A DNA stretch of 64,000 nucleotides from Lachnospiraceae bacterium GAM79 (GTDB lineage: Bacteria; Bacillota; Clostridia; Lachnospirales; Lachnospiraceae): assembly GCA_003584705.1 (NCBI GenBank), contig AP018536.1, positions 1,054,001 to 1,118,000 of the forward strand, read 5' to 3'. The translations under genes and the position numbers were made by a program. The notes under the pieces were generated by a model. The model saw only the letters and a program-made list of their open reading frames with translations, had not been told where the DNA came from and searched no databases. Within the stretch, counting starts at the first letter, position 1; each line of letters begins with the position of its first letter. Below are positions 9,024-18,229 of the stretch, in pieces.

Positions 9024-9662
9024 ATGAATGAGAAATTTTTTGATTTAAAAAAAGAAAAACAGGACCGGATGATCAATGCAGCTCTGAAGGTATTTGCCCT
9101 GAACGGTTACCGTCATGCCAGTACGGATGATATCGTGCGGGAGGCAGCCATCAGTAAGGGATTATTATTTCATTATTTTGAGAACAAGCTGGGAGTCTAT
9201 GCTTTTGTCTATGACTACAGTGTGCGGTATCTGTTGCTGGAATTGTCCACAGCGGTAGATGCGAAGGAGACGGATCTGTTCACTCTGATGCAGCAGGTGG
9301 AGACCGGGAAAATGCATGCCATGTGCGGTTATCCTTATCTGCAGCCGTTCCTGAACCGGGCACAGGCAGAGAATGTCAATGAGGCACTGGTGGCGGTAGA
9401 AGAGCGAAAACAGCAGATGGAAGAGGCTTATGAGAATATTTATGCCAGAGCGGATCTGGGAAAATATGCGGCTGCGGAAGACGTGGTGAAACTTCGTAAG
9501 ATGATGGAACTGACCATTAAGGGATTGATGAACGAGAGAATCCTGGAAGATGCCTTTCAGCCGGAGATGCTGTATGAGGAAATTCTGGAGTATCTGCAAT
9601 TAAGCAGAAGACTGGCGGAACGGTCCGGACAGCCCTCTGACGAAGAAATTACGGAAAAATAG
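9024..9662 (+). CDS. TetR/AcrR family transcriptional regulator
   Basis: The 212-residue protein has a typical TetR N-terminal helix-turn-helix (about residues 12-50): INAALKVFALNGYRHASTDDIV, then the recognition helix block AAISKGLLFHYFENK. The C-terminal ligand/dimer domain is divergent and gives no hint of the inducer. TetR proteins usually repress an adjacent gene. Here the divergent acidic membrane protein is the only candidate on that side, and the downstream gene is convergent. The start ATG has an AAAAGGGATATG-type site. Confidence 0.85.
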   Translation: MNEKFFDLKKEKQDRMINAALKVFALNGYRHASTDDIVREAAISKGLLFHYFENKLGVYAFVYDYSVRYLLLELSTAVDAKETDLFTLMQQVETGKMHAMCGYPYLQPFLNRAQAENVNEALVAVEERKQQMEEAYENIYARADLGKYAAAEDVVKLRKMMELTIKGLMNERILEDAFQPEMLYEEILEYLQLSRRLAERSGQPSDEEITEK

Positions 9663-9700
9663 CATCATAATTGCATCGTATTTTTGAATAAATTTTGTGG

Positions 9701-10462
9701 TTATTTAGACATCTTATAGGCGGGATCTGCGGGATATCCGCCTTTTAATTTCTGCATACCGCGCTGGATGGCATCCCTGGAGCTCTTCCAGTCGGCGTCT
9801 TTGTTGCGATAGTCGAATTTTTCCACCAGCCAGGAGACGTCTTCGGAAATGCGCTGCATGTTGGATTCCATGACCGGCAGCAACTGATCGTAAAAGTCCT
9901 GTTTTTCCTTATCGGAAAGCTTGCGGTCAGCGGCTTCGCAGAGATCGCCGAAGTGGGGGAGGCAGAAGCCTTTGCCGTTTATGACTTTATTGCGGAAGTT
10001 TTCATCATTTTTCCACAGGTAGAAAAAGGTGTCCAGATATCTGGCGTAGGTATCTTTATACTGGGAACAGATATAGCAGGAATCCTCTTTTGCACGGATC
10101 CACATGCCGATGGTATTTTCATTGCCTTCGGCTTTTTTGAATTTACCCAGGAGAGAGCTTTTGCCGGGGCGGAAGGAGGCAAATTCCTGCTGCATTTCCC
10201 GGATCATGCGCTGGTAGTGGGTCTTTAAGATCCAGGCATTGCCCAGAGTATTGCCGTAGTCGAACATTTTCTGAAAATGATACCGGCAGAAGCCTGCTTT
10301 GTCGGTTTGTTCGCGGATGTCCGCTTCCATATAAGAGGAACCGGAGCCTAACACGAAATCCAGAAGATCCTGTTCAATACTGCGGTGGATAAAGCAGAAA
10401 GGGCATTCGTCCTGTGCATTTACGGCATCGTTTAAAGGGATGGTATATAACTGTTCTTTCAT
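9701..10462 (-). CDS. DUF6062-like cysteine-containing protein
   Basis: The 253-residue product starts MKEQLYTIPLNDAVNAQDEC; GAAAGGAT lies just upstream on the minus strand, so the 34 extra upstream codons are not used. Several paired cysteines occur: CPFCFIHR near residue 20, CRYH near 58, CYICSQY near 125 and a CLPH block near 165, which suggests metal binding. I associate this pattern with the DUF6062 family of Clostridia, which has no assigned function. It converges on the TetR gene with a 38-bp gap and is divergent from the MBOAT gene. Confidence 0.6.
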   Translation of the reverse strand: MKEQLYTIPLNDAVNAQDECPFCFIHRSIEQDLLDFVLGSGSSYMEADIREQTDKAGFCRYHFQKMFDYGNTLGNAWILKTHYQRMIREMQQEFASFRPGKSSLLGKFKKAEGNENTIGMWIRAKEDSCYICSQYKDTYARYLDTFFYLWKNDENFRNKVINGKGFCLPHFGDLCEAADRKLSDKEKQDFYDQLLPVMESNMQRISEDVSWLVEKFDYRNKDADWKSSRDAIQRGMQKLKGGYPADPAYKMSK

Positions 10463-10591
10463 GGAAAATATCCTTTCTCGGGCGCAGCCCTGTGGTGTTA
10501 AAACTATTGTAAACGATGCGGTGAAAAATTGCAAAAAGATTAAGCAGTTGTAAAATTCTGTCATTTAAAATTAAGAATTGTTTTGTTGTAA

Positions 10592-10606
10592 TAGAAACGG
10601 TTTCAA
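10592..10606. promoter_or_regulatory. Possible cre-like palindrome
   Basis: The sequence AGAAACGGTTTCAA (around 10592-10605) is a pseudo-palindrome centred on ACGGT that resembles catabolite-responsive elements bound by CcpA. It sits about 50 bp before the MBOAT gene. It is a single degenerate match, so treat it as weak. Confidence 0.25.
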
Positions 10607-10656
10607 GCTACTATGATAGTAAGACAGATAAACAGAAATAGAAAGATGTGATTTTT

Positions 10657-12003
10657 TTGATATTCAGCAGCATTGAATTTCTGCTGTGGTTCCTGCCGAT
10701 CTTTCTGATCGTCTACGGGATCACACCTCGCAAATACAGGAACCTGACACTGCTCGTGGGAAGCATTGTTTTTTATGCCATGGGAGACGTCAGGTATCTT
10801 CCCCTTTTAATGATATCTATATTGTGCAATTATTTTCTGGGTCTTCATCTGGCAAAACGCAGTCCTAAGACGTTGTGGCGGAAAAAGCTTTTGCTGATCC
10901 TGACACTTGGTGCGAATCTGGCGGTACTGCTCTGGTTCAAGGACTGGGGAGGCTCTGCGGGGCTGCCGCTGGGGATCAGCTTTTACACCTTCCAGATATT
11001 GTCTTATCAGATCGATGTGTACCGGGGAGAGGTGAGCAGGGAGTATTCTTTTTTGAAGTTTGCTACTTATGTGAGCATGTTCCCGAAACTGATCTCCGGA
11101 CCGATCACAAGATATGGCGATATCTCGGACAGCCTGACGGAGCGCACTTTCACGGTGCGGGGGCTGGAAGACGGTATGAAGCTGTTTATTCTGGGACTGG
11201 CGGCCAAGGTGCTACTGGCAGACCGGGTGGGAATCTTGTGGCACGAGGTGCAGGTGACCGGATTTGAAAGCATCTCGACACCGTTAGCATGGTTGGCAGC
11301 CATCGCCTATTCCATGGAGATCTATTTTGATTTCTGGGGCTATTCCCTGATGGCCATGGGACTGGGCCGGATGATGGGGATCGAACTGCCGGCCAACTTC
11401 CGCAGACCCTATATGGCCAGAAGTGTCCGGGATTTTTACCGCAGATGGCATATGACGTTGGGACAGTGGTTCTGCCGATATGTGTATATTCCGTTAGGCG
11501 GCAGCAGACAGGGAGAGCTTCGCACGATTTTTAACCTCCTGGTGGTATGGATGCTGACCGCTTTCTGGCATGGTGCCGGCTGGAACTTCTTCTGCTGGGG
11601 CGGACTGCTCTGGATCTGCATCGTACTGGAACGGCAGCTGGGCAGATTAAAATTTGTACATAAAATGAAGGTACTGCCGCACATTTATCTGTGGCTGGTC
11701 ATCCCAATGAGCTGGATGTGCTTTGCTATCACGGACCTGTCACAGTTACAGGTCTATCTGGATAAGATGCTGTGGCTGGTACCGGGCTTCAGCGGCGGTT
11801 ACGAGGATGCCTGGAAGGCACTCAGTACCTATGGAGGACTGCTTCTGGTCTCTGGACTGGCCTGCACACCGGTCATTGAGAAGCTGTACCATAAGTGGCA
11901 GGATAAGCTGCCGGTGAAGGTGCTTCTGGCGGGGCTCTTCTGGTATTGCATCTGGAGACTTTTATTAGAAGGAAATAATCCTTTTATGTATTTTAGCTTT
12001 TAG
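10657..12003 (+). CDS. MBOAT family O-acyltransferase (AlgI-like)
   Basis: The product of about 448 residues is a polytopic membrane protein that opens MIFSSIEFLLWFLPIFLI. It carries the MBOAT core: FRRPYMARSVRDFYRRWHMTL, then the catalytic-histidine block TAFWHGAGWNF. AlgI-type MBOATs move acyl groups across the membrane for O-acetylation of polysaccharides. The start is probably TTG at 10657, because GAAAG (10641-10645) is then 11 nt away; GTG at 10648 in the same frame is too close to it. The next gene, 17 bp downstream, is a membrane-anchored SGNH protein, the usual partner. Confidence 0.88.
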   Translation: MIFSSIEFLLWFLPIFLIVYGITPRKYRNLTLLVGSIVFYAMGDVRYLPLLMISILCNYFLGLHLAKRSPKTLWRKKLLLILTLGANLAVLLWFKDWGGSAGLPLGISFYTFQILSYQIDVYRGEVSREYSFLKFATYVSMFPKLISGPITRYGDISDSLTERTFTVRGLEDGMKLFILGLAAKVLLADRVGILWHEVQVTGFESISTPLAWLAAIAYSMEIYFDFWGYSLMAMGLGRMMGIELPANFRRPYMARSVRDFYRRWHMTLGQWFCRYVYIPLGGSRQGELRTIFNLLVVWMLTAFWHGAGWNFFCWGGLLWICIVLERQLGRLKFVHKMKVLPHIYLWLVIPMSWMCFAITDLSQLQVYLDKMLWLVPGFSGGYEDAWKALSTYGGLLLVSGLACTPVIEKLYHKWQDKLPVKVLLAGLFWYCIWRLLLEGNNPFMYFSF

Positions 12004-12020
12004 GAAAAGGTCATTATGCA

Positions 12021-13046
12021 ATGAATCATGCAGAAAATAAAAATATTTGGTCGAAAATGAAGGAAAAATTGCATAAATACTCCTTTTTGGGATGTCTTTT
12101 GCTGGCGGGAATTGTATTCTTTACCTGGACGGATAACTGGCAGGTATATACGGAACCGCTGCAGGAGACCTATACGAAAGGAGTGCTTCTGGCGGAGCAG
12201 CTGGTGGAAGGAAAATGGCCGGGAATATTCGGGGAACAGAGTGATGCAACGGGATCCGTATCCGGCAATGTGCCGGGGGAAAACGTACAGACCGGAGATA
12301 CAGTGAGTGACGGGAACCAGACGGATCAGACGATGGGTACGGTGCAGAGTCCCGCCATGGGAGAAGAGGCCGCAATGCCGGAGACCACCGGAACAGAGAC
12401 GCAGGATCCCGCCGCGACGGTTCCTGTGGAAGAGATACCGCAGGAAGTGGTCTATCACACGGTGGATGACAGTTATTTTGATGATGCGGTATTTATCGGG
12501 GATTCCCGGACGGTAGGCATGTATGAGTACGGCGGACTGGAGGAGACATCCACGTTTTATGCTTCCACCGGACTGACAGTCTACAAGATGTTCGACAGTG
12601 CCATTGTATCGGTGCCTGGACAGAAGAAAAAGATCACGGTGGAGGAAGCCTTGTCGGAGAAGCAGTTTGCCAAGATCTATCTGATGATCGGTATCAACGA
12701 AATGGGTACCGGCACAGTGGAATCTTTTATGAAGGCTTACGGGGAAGCGGTACAGCATTTGCAGGAATTGCAGCCGGATGCGGTGATCTATCTGCAGGCC
12801 ATCATGAAAGTAACAACGGAACGCTCCGAACAGGGGGACTATATCACCAACGAAGGAATCGAAGCCAGAAATGCAGAAATCGCAAAGCTGGCGGATGACC
12901 GGAAGATATTTTTCCTGGATGTAAATCCGCTGATCTGTGACGAGACCGGTGGAATGGTGGCTTCCTATACTTATGACGGTGTGCATCTGAAGGCACAGTA
13001 TATTCCTATCTGGCTGGATTTCCTGAAAGAGCATGCGGTGGAGTGA
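12021..13046 (+). CDS. Membrane-anchored SGNH/GDSL-type protein, partner of MBOAT
   Basis: The 341-residue protein has one N-terminal membrane helix (about residues 21-38), then a low-complexity linker rich in G, T, E, Q and P (about 75-135), and a C-terminal SGNH domain. The nucleophile block is VFIGDSRTVG with D161-S162, the IGINEMG block supplies the oxyanion asparagine, and D319-x-x-H322 (YDGVHL) completes the triad. SGNH proteins paired with MBOATs transfer or remove acetyl groups on extracellular glycans. The 17-bp spacing to the MBOAT gene supports an operon. Confidence 0.82.
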   Translation: MNHAENKNIWSKMKEKLHKYSFLGCLLLAGIVFFTWTDNWQVYTEPLQETYTKGVLLAEQLVEGKWPGIFGEQSDATGSVSGNVPGENVQTGDTVSDGNQTDQTMGTVQSPAMGEEAAMPETTGTETQDPAATVPVEEIPQEVVYHTVDDSYFDDAVFIGDSRTVGMYEYGGLEETSTFYASTGLTVYKMFDSAIVSVPGQKKKITVEEALSEKQFAKIYLMIGINEMGTGTVESFMKAYGEAVQHLQELQPDAVIYLQAIMKVTTERSEQGDYITNEGIEARNAEIAKLADDRKIFFLDVNPLICDETGGMVASYTYDGVHLKAQYIPIWLDFLKEHAVE

Positions 13047-13080
13047 TTTTCCTCTTGACTGTAGAACGGTGAAAAGCTAT

Positions 13081-13161
13081 CATGTAACTAATAGAGTCAC
13101 ATAGGTGAGGGCAGATAGAGGACTATCTGCCCGAATTTATGCGACGAAAAATAGTTACATG
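13081..13161. repeat. Intergenic dyad element F with inner hairpin
   Basis: CATGTAACTA (13081-13090) and TAGTTACATG (13152-13161) are a perfect inverted repeat. Inside is a perfect 10-bp hairpin, GGGCAGATAG (13109-13118) with CTATCTGCCC (13123-13132) and a 4-nt loop. There is no U-tract. It lies just upstream of the uracil permease gene and could influence its mRNA. Confidence 0.55.
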
Positions 13162-13191
13162 TTCACATGTCTATGACACAGGAGGAGAAAA

Positions 13192-14559
13192 ATGAGCGAG
13201 AAGACTACACTCGGCGAAAACGGCATTTACGATGCCAGATCCTTGGGCATGCCCAAGATGCTTCTGCTGGGACTTCAGCACATGTTTGCAATGTTCGGTG
13301 CCACCATTCTGGTACCCATGCTGACAGGTCTGGATGTTTCCACAACACTGTTATTTGCAGGTCTGGGAACTTTACTGTTCCATCTGCTGACCAAGAGAAA
13401 GGTACCCGCATTTCTGGGTTCTTCCTTTGCATTCTTAGGCGGTTATGCCGCGATTGCCCCTATGGCAGACGGAGCGGACAATTCCGCACTGCTTCCTTAT
13501 GCCTGCTTCGGCGTGGCCTGCGCAGGTCTGCTGTATCTGGTATTATCCCTGTTAATCAAGATCTTCGGTACCGGCAAGGTAATGCGTTTCTTCCCGCCCA
13601 TCGTAACCGGCCCCATCATCATTGCCATCGGTCTGACCCTGTCCCAGTCCGCTATCGACAACTGTTCCGCAGACTGGCTGATCGCAGTGGTTGCTATCGC
13701 ACTGGTAGTGATCTGCAATATCTGGGGTAAGGGAATGGTGAAGATCGTTCCGATCATCATCGGTGTTGTCGGTTCTTATGTGCTGGCAGCTATCTTAGGC
13801 CGTGTGGATTTCGCACCCGTTGCGGAGGCTGCATGGATCGGACTTCCCATCCACTGGAATGAGACTGCTTTCTGGGCACTGTCCGATGGTAACACTTCTC
13901 TGTTAATTACTTCCGTGATCACCATTATGCCGATCGCACTGGCTACCATGGTAGAGCATATCGGAGATATCTCCGCTATTTCTTCCACTGTTGGTATCAA
14001 CTATATCAAGGAGCCCGGATTACATCGTACGCTGTTAGGTGATGGCCTGGCTACCATTATTGCATCCCTGTTCGGCGCTCCTGCAAATACCACTTACGGT
14101 GAGAACACCGGTGTACTGTCTCTGACCAAGGTATTCGATCCCAGAGTTATCCGTATTGCAGCAGGCTTCGCTGTACTGTTCTCCTTCTCCCCGAAGGTAG
14201 CAGCATTGATCGGATGTATGCCTACTGCTACCTGTGGTGGTGTATCTCTGGTACTGTATGGTATGATCTCTGCAGTCGGTGTTCGTAACATCGTAGAGAC
14301 TCAGGTAGACTTCACCAAGAGCCGTAACGTTATCATCGCCGCTCTGATCCTGGTACTGTCCATCGGTATCAACTACAGTGCAGCAGGTGCTATCGCATTC
14401 CACATCGGAGAGATCACCATCAGCCTGTCCGGACTGGCAGTTGGTGCACTGACCGGTATTATCCTGAATGCAGTACTGCCCGGCAAGGACTACAAGTTCG
14501 ATGAGGACAAGCCTGATGACACCGGCGTATGCTTCGCAGTAAAGGGTCAGGAGAACTAA
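13192..14559 (+). CDS. uraA: Uracil permease, NCS2 family
   Basis: The 455-residue polytopic protein has the NCS2 (nucleobase/ascorbate transporter) pattern: LGLQHMFAMFGATILVPMLTG near the N-terminus, PAFLGSSFAF, and a later GAPANTTYGENTGVLSLT block carrying the family's signature and substrate-binding residues. It should import uracil with protons. Names within the family (UraA versus xanthine permeases) are separated mainly by the GENTG-type motif, which favours uracil. RBS AGGAGGAG precedes ATG. It stands as a single gene behind dyad F and before a dipeptidase gene. Confidence 0.9.
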   Translation: MSEKTTLGENGIYDARSLGMPKMLLLGLQHMFAMFGATILVPMLTGLDVSTTLLFAGLGTLLFHLLTKRKVPAFLGSSFAFLGGYAAIAPMADGADNSALLPYACFGVACAGLLYLVLSLLIKIFGTGKVMRFFPPIVTGPIIIAIGLTLSQSAIDNCSADWLIAVVAIALVVICNIWGKGMVKIVPIIIGVVGSYVLAAILGRVDFAPVAEAAWIGLPIHWNETAFWALSDGNTSLLITSVITIMPIALATMVEHIGDISAISSTVGINYIKEPGLHRTLLGDGLATIIASLFGAPANTTYGENTGVLSLTKVFDPRVIRIAAGFAVLFSFSPKVAALIGCMPTATCGGVSLVLYGMISAVGVRNIVETQVDFTKSRNVIIAALILVLSIGINYSAAGAIAFHIGEITISLSGLAVGALTGIILNAVLPGKDYKFDEDKPDDTGVCFAVKGQEN

Positions 14560-14672
14560 GACATTTTTTGCGGAAAACAGCATAAACTGAACAAAGAAAG
14601 TAAGAGGGAGTATTCATGGCAGGAACATAGAGCTGTGGATGCTCTCTTTTTCATAGGGGATCAGGAGAAAAC

Positions 14673-15779
14673 ATGAAGATCATAGATATGCATTGCGACA
14701 CCATATCCGAACTGGCGGACCGGGGCGGGGAACTTTGGAAAAACAGCGGCCATCTGGATCTTAAGCGGATGCAGGAGAGCGGATATCTGTTGCAGAATTT
14801 CGCCCTGTTTGTGGATATCGGAAAGTGCACACCGACACCCTGGGAGCGGGTGTGTGCTCTGTATGAGGTCTACCGGACGGAGCTGGAGAAAAACAAGAAC
14901 CGGATTGTCCCGGTACTGTGCTATGAAGACATTTTGAAAAATGAAGCCTGTGGGAAACTGTCGGCACTTTTGACGGTGGAAGAAGGGGCGGTCTGCGGCG
15001 GAAGTCTGGAGAGGCTACGGGAACTGTATGACATGGGGGTGCGGATGCTGACGTTAACCTGGAATTATCGGAATGAACTGGGGTGGCCAGCCACGCGTCG
15101 GTGTCTGGGGCAGAGCAGGGGCGACGTAGATGGGAGACTAACGGAGAAATCTGTTCAGGAGAAAATACCGGGAACCGGGAGGAGCAGCTGTGCGGGGGAA
15201 AATCCGACAACGGCGATAGAGACGGAGAAAGGTGAGACTGGGATACGTGGATCCGATGGCAGGGATGCGGCGTGTGGTCTGACGGAAACCGGCCGCGATT
15301 TTGTCACAGAGATGGAGCGTCTCGGAATGATCCCGGACGTCTCCCATCTGTCGGATGCCGGCTTTGACGATGTATGGGAATGTACGAAGAAGCCCTTCGT
15401 GGCAAGCCATTCCAACGCAAGGGCTGTATGTCCGTCCCTCCGGAATCTGACGGATGACCGGGTCCGCAGACTGGCGGAGCGGGGCGGCTGTATGGGACTG
15501 AACTATTATGATAAATTTCTGGTGGATGGCGGAAGCAAAGATCCAGAGGTGCTGTGGGAAGCACTGATACGGCAGGCAAGACATATCACTGATGTCGGCG
15601 GTATGGAAATACTGGGTCTGGGCAGTGACTTCGACGGCATCCCCACAAATCCGGCTCTTCCCGGTGCGGAGGCAATGCCGGTATTGTGGGACAGACTAAA
15701 AACAGCCGGCTTTACGGAAAACCAGCTGGATGGGATTTTCTGGGGAAATGTGATGCGGGTATATCGGGATGCTTTGTGA
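14673..15779 (+). CDS. M19 family membrane dipeptidase-like metallopeptidase
   Basis: The 368-residue protein has the M19 (renal dipeptidase) metal motifs: H7-x-D9 in DMHCDT, a glutamate in TVEEG (103-104), a histidine in DVSHLSD (about 225), and VASHSNAR (about 244-250), then GLGSDFDGI near the C-terminus. M19 enzymes are zinc dipeptidases acting on a broad range of dipeptides. Residues about 140-202 form a polar, low-complexity insert between the usual NELGWP and GLTETGRDF blocks, where relatives keep a short loop. The active-site residues flank it intact, so the enzyme is probably functional. Confidence 0.88.
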   Translation: MKIIDMHCDTISELADRGGELWKNSGHLDLKRMQESGYLLQNFALFVDIGKCTPTPWERVCALYEVYRTELEKNKNRIVPVLCYEDILKNEACGKLSALLTVEEGAVCGGSLERLRELYDMGVRMLTLTWNYRNELGWPATRRCLGQSRGDVDGRLTEKSVQEKIPGTGRSSCAGENPTTAIETEKGETGIRGSDGRDAACGLTETGRDFVTEMERLGMIPDVSHLSDAGFDDVWECTKKPFVASHSNARAVCPSLRNLTDDRVRRLAERGGCMGLNYYDKFLVDGGSKDPEVLWEALIRQARHITDVGGMEILGLGSDFDGIPTNPALPGAEAMPVLWDRLKTAGFTENQLDGIFWGNVMRVYRDAL

Positions 15780-15789
15780 ATTGTACGTG

Positions 15790-15814
15790 AAAAAGGAGCC
15801 CACGCATGGGCTCC
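15790..15814 (-). terminator. Terminator for aroA
   Basis: GGAGCCCA (15795-15802) and TGGGCTCC (15807-15814) form a perfect 8-bp stem with a 4-nt loop. A run of five A (15790-15794) lies to its left, so on the minus strand the hairpin is followed by a U-tract. It lies 72 bp beyond the aroA stop codon. Confidence 0.8.
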
Positions 15815-15885
15815 CCTGGCTGTGTACCTCGCAAGCAACACAGCGCAACCACTTATAGTTTATGTGAGTACGGATGATTCTATTC

Positions 15886-17226
15886 CTACATTTCGATTAT
15901 CTTCGCAATCACCTGATCCAGTACTTCAAAATAGTTCTCGAAAGTTTTGCGGCAGCATCCGGGATCGTCGATCACGATACCTTCGGCCCGGAGCCCAGTC
16001 AGGGCAAACCCCATAGCCATGCGGTGGTCGTCGTAGGTGGCTACGGTACAGGGCTTTGGCGTCCCCGGATAGATGGTGATGCTGTCCTGCGTCTCTTCGC
16101 AGCGGATGCCCATACGGGTCAGTTCTGTACAGATGGCATGGATGCGGTCACTCTCCTGGAAACGGATGTGCCCGATGCCTGTGATACAGGTGGGGCTGTC
16201 GGCAAACGGCGCGATGGCTGCCAGTGTGATCGTCTGATCGGAACAGGAGGACATGTCCGTCGTGATACCGTGGAAAGCGGGAGCCTGTGATCCGGCGTTC
16301 GGCAAACCGGCAGGAGGCAGCAGGAGGACGCCTTTTTCCGTATCCTGTGCAGTACATCCCATTTTCTCTAAGATACGCAGGAATTCCACATCTCCCTGCA
16401 GACTTTCAAAATGCACATGCTCTACACAGACCGGGATCCCCAGTAGCGGTACCATCGCATAGAAATAACAGGCGGCAGAGACATCCGGCTCAATCTGATA
16501 ATCTAATGCTTTATAATGCTGACCGGCGGGAATACGGAACTGATCCGGGACGGGACGCTCCACGCAGACACCGAACTGCTCCATCATCTTCTGTGTCATT
16601 TCGATATACGCCATCCCATGGGTACCCTCTACCTGAATCATAAAATCTTCCGAAGACAAAGTCGAAGCAATCAGCAGCGCACTCAGAAACTGACTGCTGT
16701 GTCCGATATCGATGGAAATATGATCCTGTCCGAACCCGTGGGCTGTCAGAATAAAGGGAAAATGTCCGTCTTCCCTTTCGCAGGTGATCTCACAGCCAAG
16801 CTCTTTCAGAGAGGATAAAAGCGGAGCCATGGGACGTTTGCGCATCTGTTCGGAGGCATCCATATGGAAGATTCCTTCAGAGACACCCAGGGTAGCCGTC
16901 AGAAAACGGGCTGCGGTCCCGGCACTGCCTACATTCAGGGAAGCATCGGAGCAGGGGATTTTTCCGCCCAGGCCCCTGACAGTGACCACGTAGCTGTCTT
17001 CATCCACTGTTGTTTCGAATCCCAGATCCTGTACACACTGCAGAAAATGCCTGGAATCATCGGAGAACAATACTCCGCGCAAGGTCGATTCGCCATCTGC
17101 CAGCATAGCCAGCAGGAGACTGCGGTTCGTGATACTCTTCGAACCCGGCACCCGGACTGTCAGAGGAGCAGTTGTTTTTTCCATTTCATTATATATAGTA
17201 GGAACGCGGTAAATTTTATCTGCCAT
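15886..17226 (-). CDS. aroA: 3-phosphoshikimate 1-carboxyvinyltransferase (EPSP synthase)
   Basis: The 446-residue enzyme joins shikimate-3-phosphate and phosphoenolpyruvate in the chorismate pathway. Evidence is the opening VRVPGSKSITNRSLLLAMLADG, the GSAGTAARFLTA block, and the C-terminal SDRIHAICTELTRMG and YDDHRMAMGFAL signatures, all characteristic of EPSP synthases. ATG at 17226 is preceded by AAAAGGAG about 12 nt upstream; Met15 is an alternative but has no ribosome site. It stands alone on the minus strand, at the junction where balanced-GC backbone gives way to AT-rich accessory DNA. Confidence 0.95.
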   Translation of the reverse strand: MADKIYRVPTIYNEMEKTTAPLTVRVPGSKSITNRSLLLAMLADGESTLRGVLFSDDSRHFLQCVQDLGFETTVDEDSYVVTVRGLGGKIPCSDASLNVGSAGTAARFLTATLGVSEGIFHMDASEQMRKRPMAPLLSSLKELGCEITCEREDGHFPFILTAHGFGQDHISIDIGHSSQFLSALLIASTLSSEDFMIQVEGTHGMAYIEMTQKMMEQFGVCVERPVPDQFRIPAGQHYKALDYQIEPDVSAACYFYAMVPLLGIPVCVEHVHFESLQGDVEFLRILEKMGCTAQDTEKGVLLLPPAGLPNAGSQAPAFHGITTDMSSCSDQTITLAAIAPFADSPTCITGIGHIRFQESDRIHAICTELTRMGIRCEETQDSITIYPGTPKPCTVATYDDHRMAMGFALTGLRAEGIVIDDPGCCRKTFENYFEVLDQVIAKIIEM

Positions 17227-17382
17227 GTAGTTGAGTGACTCCTTTTAATTTAATATATTTTTATATTACAATAGTCCCTATTTACATTTGCGTGTCTGAT
17301 GTATCAACAGTATAATTATACATTTCACGAATTGCGTATGCAATTAGAAAATCAAGTAGTCCAAATTCAAATACAATACCAT

Positions 17383-17415
17383 AAGGCTTTTCAGATAATC
17401 TGGGAAGCCTTTTTA
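17383..17415 (+). terminator. Terminator-like hairpin before the transposase fragment
   Basis: AAGGCTT (17383-17389) pairs with AAGCCTT (17405-17411), with inner CAGAT/TCTG pairing, and is followed by TTTTA. It could be an intrinsic terminator or the end structure of the insertion sequence whose transposase starts at 17472. Confidence 0.5.
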
Positions 17416-17471
17416 TATTCATAGGGTGCATTTAAGGGTATGAATTTTGTTTATGCAAGGAGGTTCATGCC

Positions 17472-18040
17472 ATGGCACTCACCAATAAAGAACTGCAAGA
17501 TATTTTAGATAACCTTACACCAGAGGAACAAAAACAGCTCTATCATCAACTAAGTAGGAACATATCAAATACAGAACCTACAACACCTCTACAATCAAAT
17601 AAGCATCCTGTGTCAAAAGAAAACAGCAAGGTTTATTGTTGTATCAAGTGTGGTTCAGTCAACTACAAGAAAAATGGATATACCAGCACAGGTATGCAAC
17701 GATACCGATGTAAAGATTGTAATAGTTCATGGTCTGAAAATTATGGAGACAGTCTTCGATACACTCATCTTTCAGAGGACACATGGAAAGAAATGTTAAG
17801 AGGCTTTGTAGAGGAACTATCAATATCAAAGATTGCAAAGAATTGTGACTTATCTACAAAAACAGTCTGGCTGGCAAAGACTAAGGTCAACCAAGCCATA
17901 ATGACCATGTATGGATATACAGACTTGTTTAGAGGAAATACACAAGCAGATGAATATTACACTCGTACAGCCTTTAAGGGGAAACGTGACCCAGAGTTTT
18001 TCATTTATATACTTCGTAGGATGCCAAGACACCATTACAC
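17472..18040 (+). pseudogene. Truncated zinc-ribbon transposase (IS1595-like)
   Basis: The frame opens with MALTNKELQDILDNLTPEEQ and has a zinc ribbon (CCIKCGSVNYKKNG ... RYRCKDCNSSW, about residues 55-90), then a helix-turn-helix region (SISKIAKNCDLSTKTVWL). It reaches the start of the catalytic domain with ADEYYTRTAFKGKRDPEFF and RMPRHH. The remaining DDE/DDN residues are absent: from about 18040 the sequence reads as LysR DNA on the other strand. It is an inactive remnant of an IS1595-type element. The strand is AT-rich relative to the backbone. Confidence 0.75.
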
Positions 18041-18229
18041 CTATTCTCCTGCTGGTGTCAGTGAGAAGGGCCGGTTATGTCTGTCAAGAAGTTTTACCCC
18101 AAGCTCCTGTTCCAGCTTTTTTATCTGTTGGGAAATAGCTGATTGGGAAACATTACATTTTTCAGCAGCCTGATAAAAGTTCCCTGTTTCAATGATAGCC
18201 TGAAAATATTCAATCTGTCTAAATAGCAT
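18041..18229 (-). pseudogene. LysR-type regulator, N-terminal DNA-binding fragment
   Basis: Reading the minus strand from ATG at 18229 gives about 62 residues with the classical LysR helix-turn-helix: FRQIEYFQAIIETGNFYQAA, then CNVSQSAISQQIKKLEQELG and PFSLTPAGE. A stop follows and the effector-binding domain is missing, the break coinciding with the transposase remnant. It cannot work as an intact regulator. Confidence 0.75.

Noticed and set aside
15138..15584. 148-codon minus-strand open frame
   Set aside because: It is a shadow of the M19 dipeptidase gene, whose metal motifs are clear on the plus strand.
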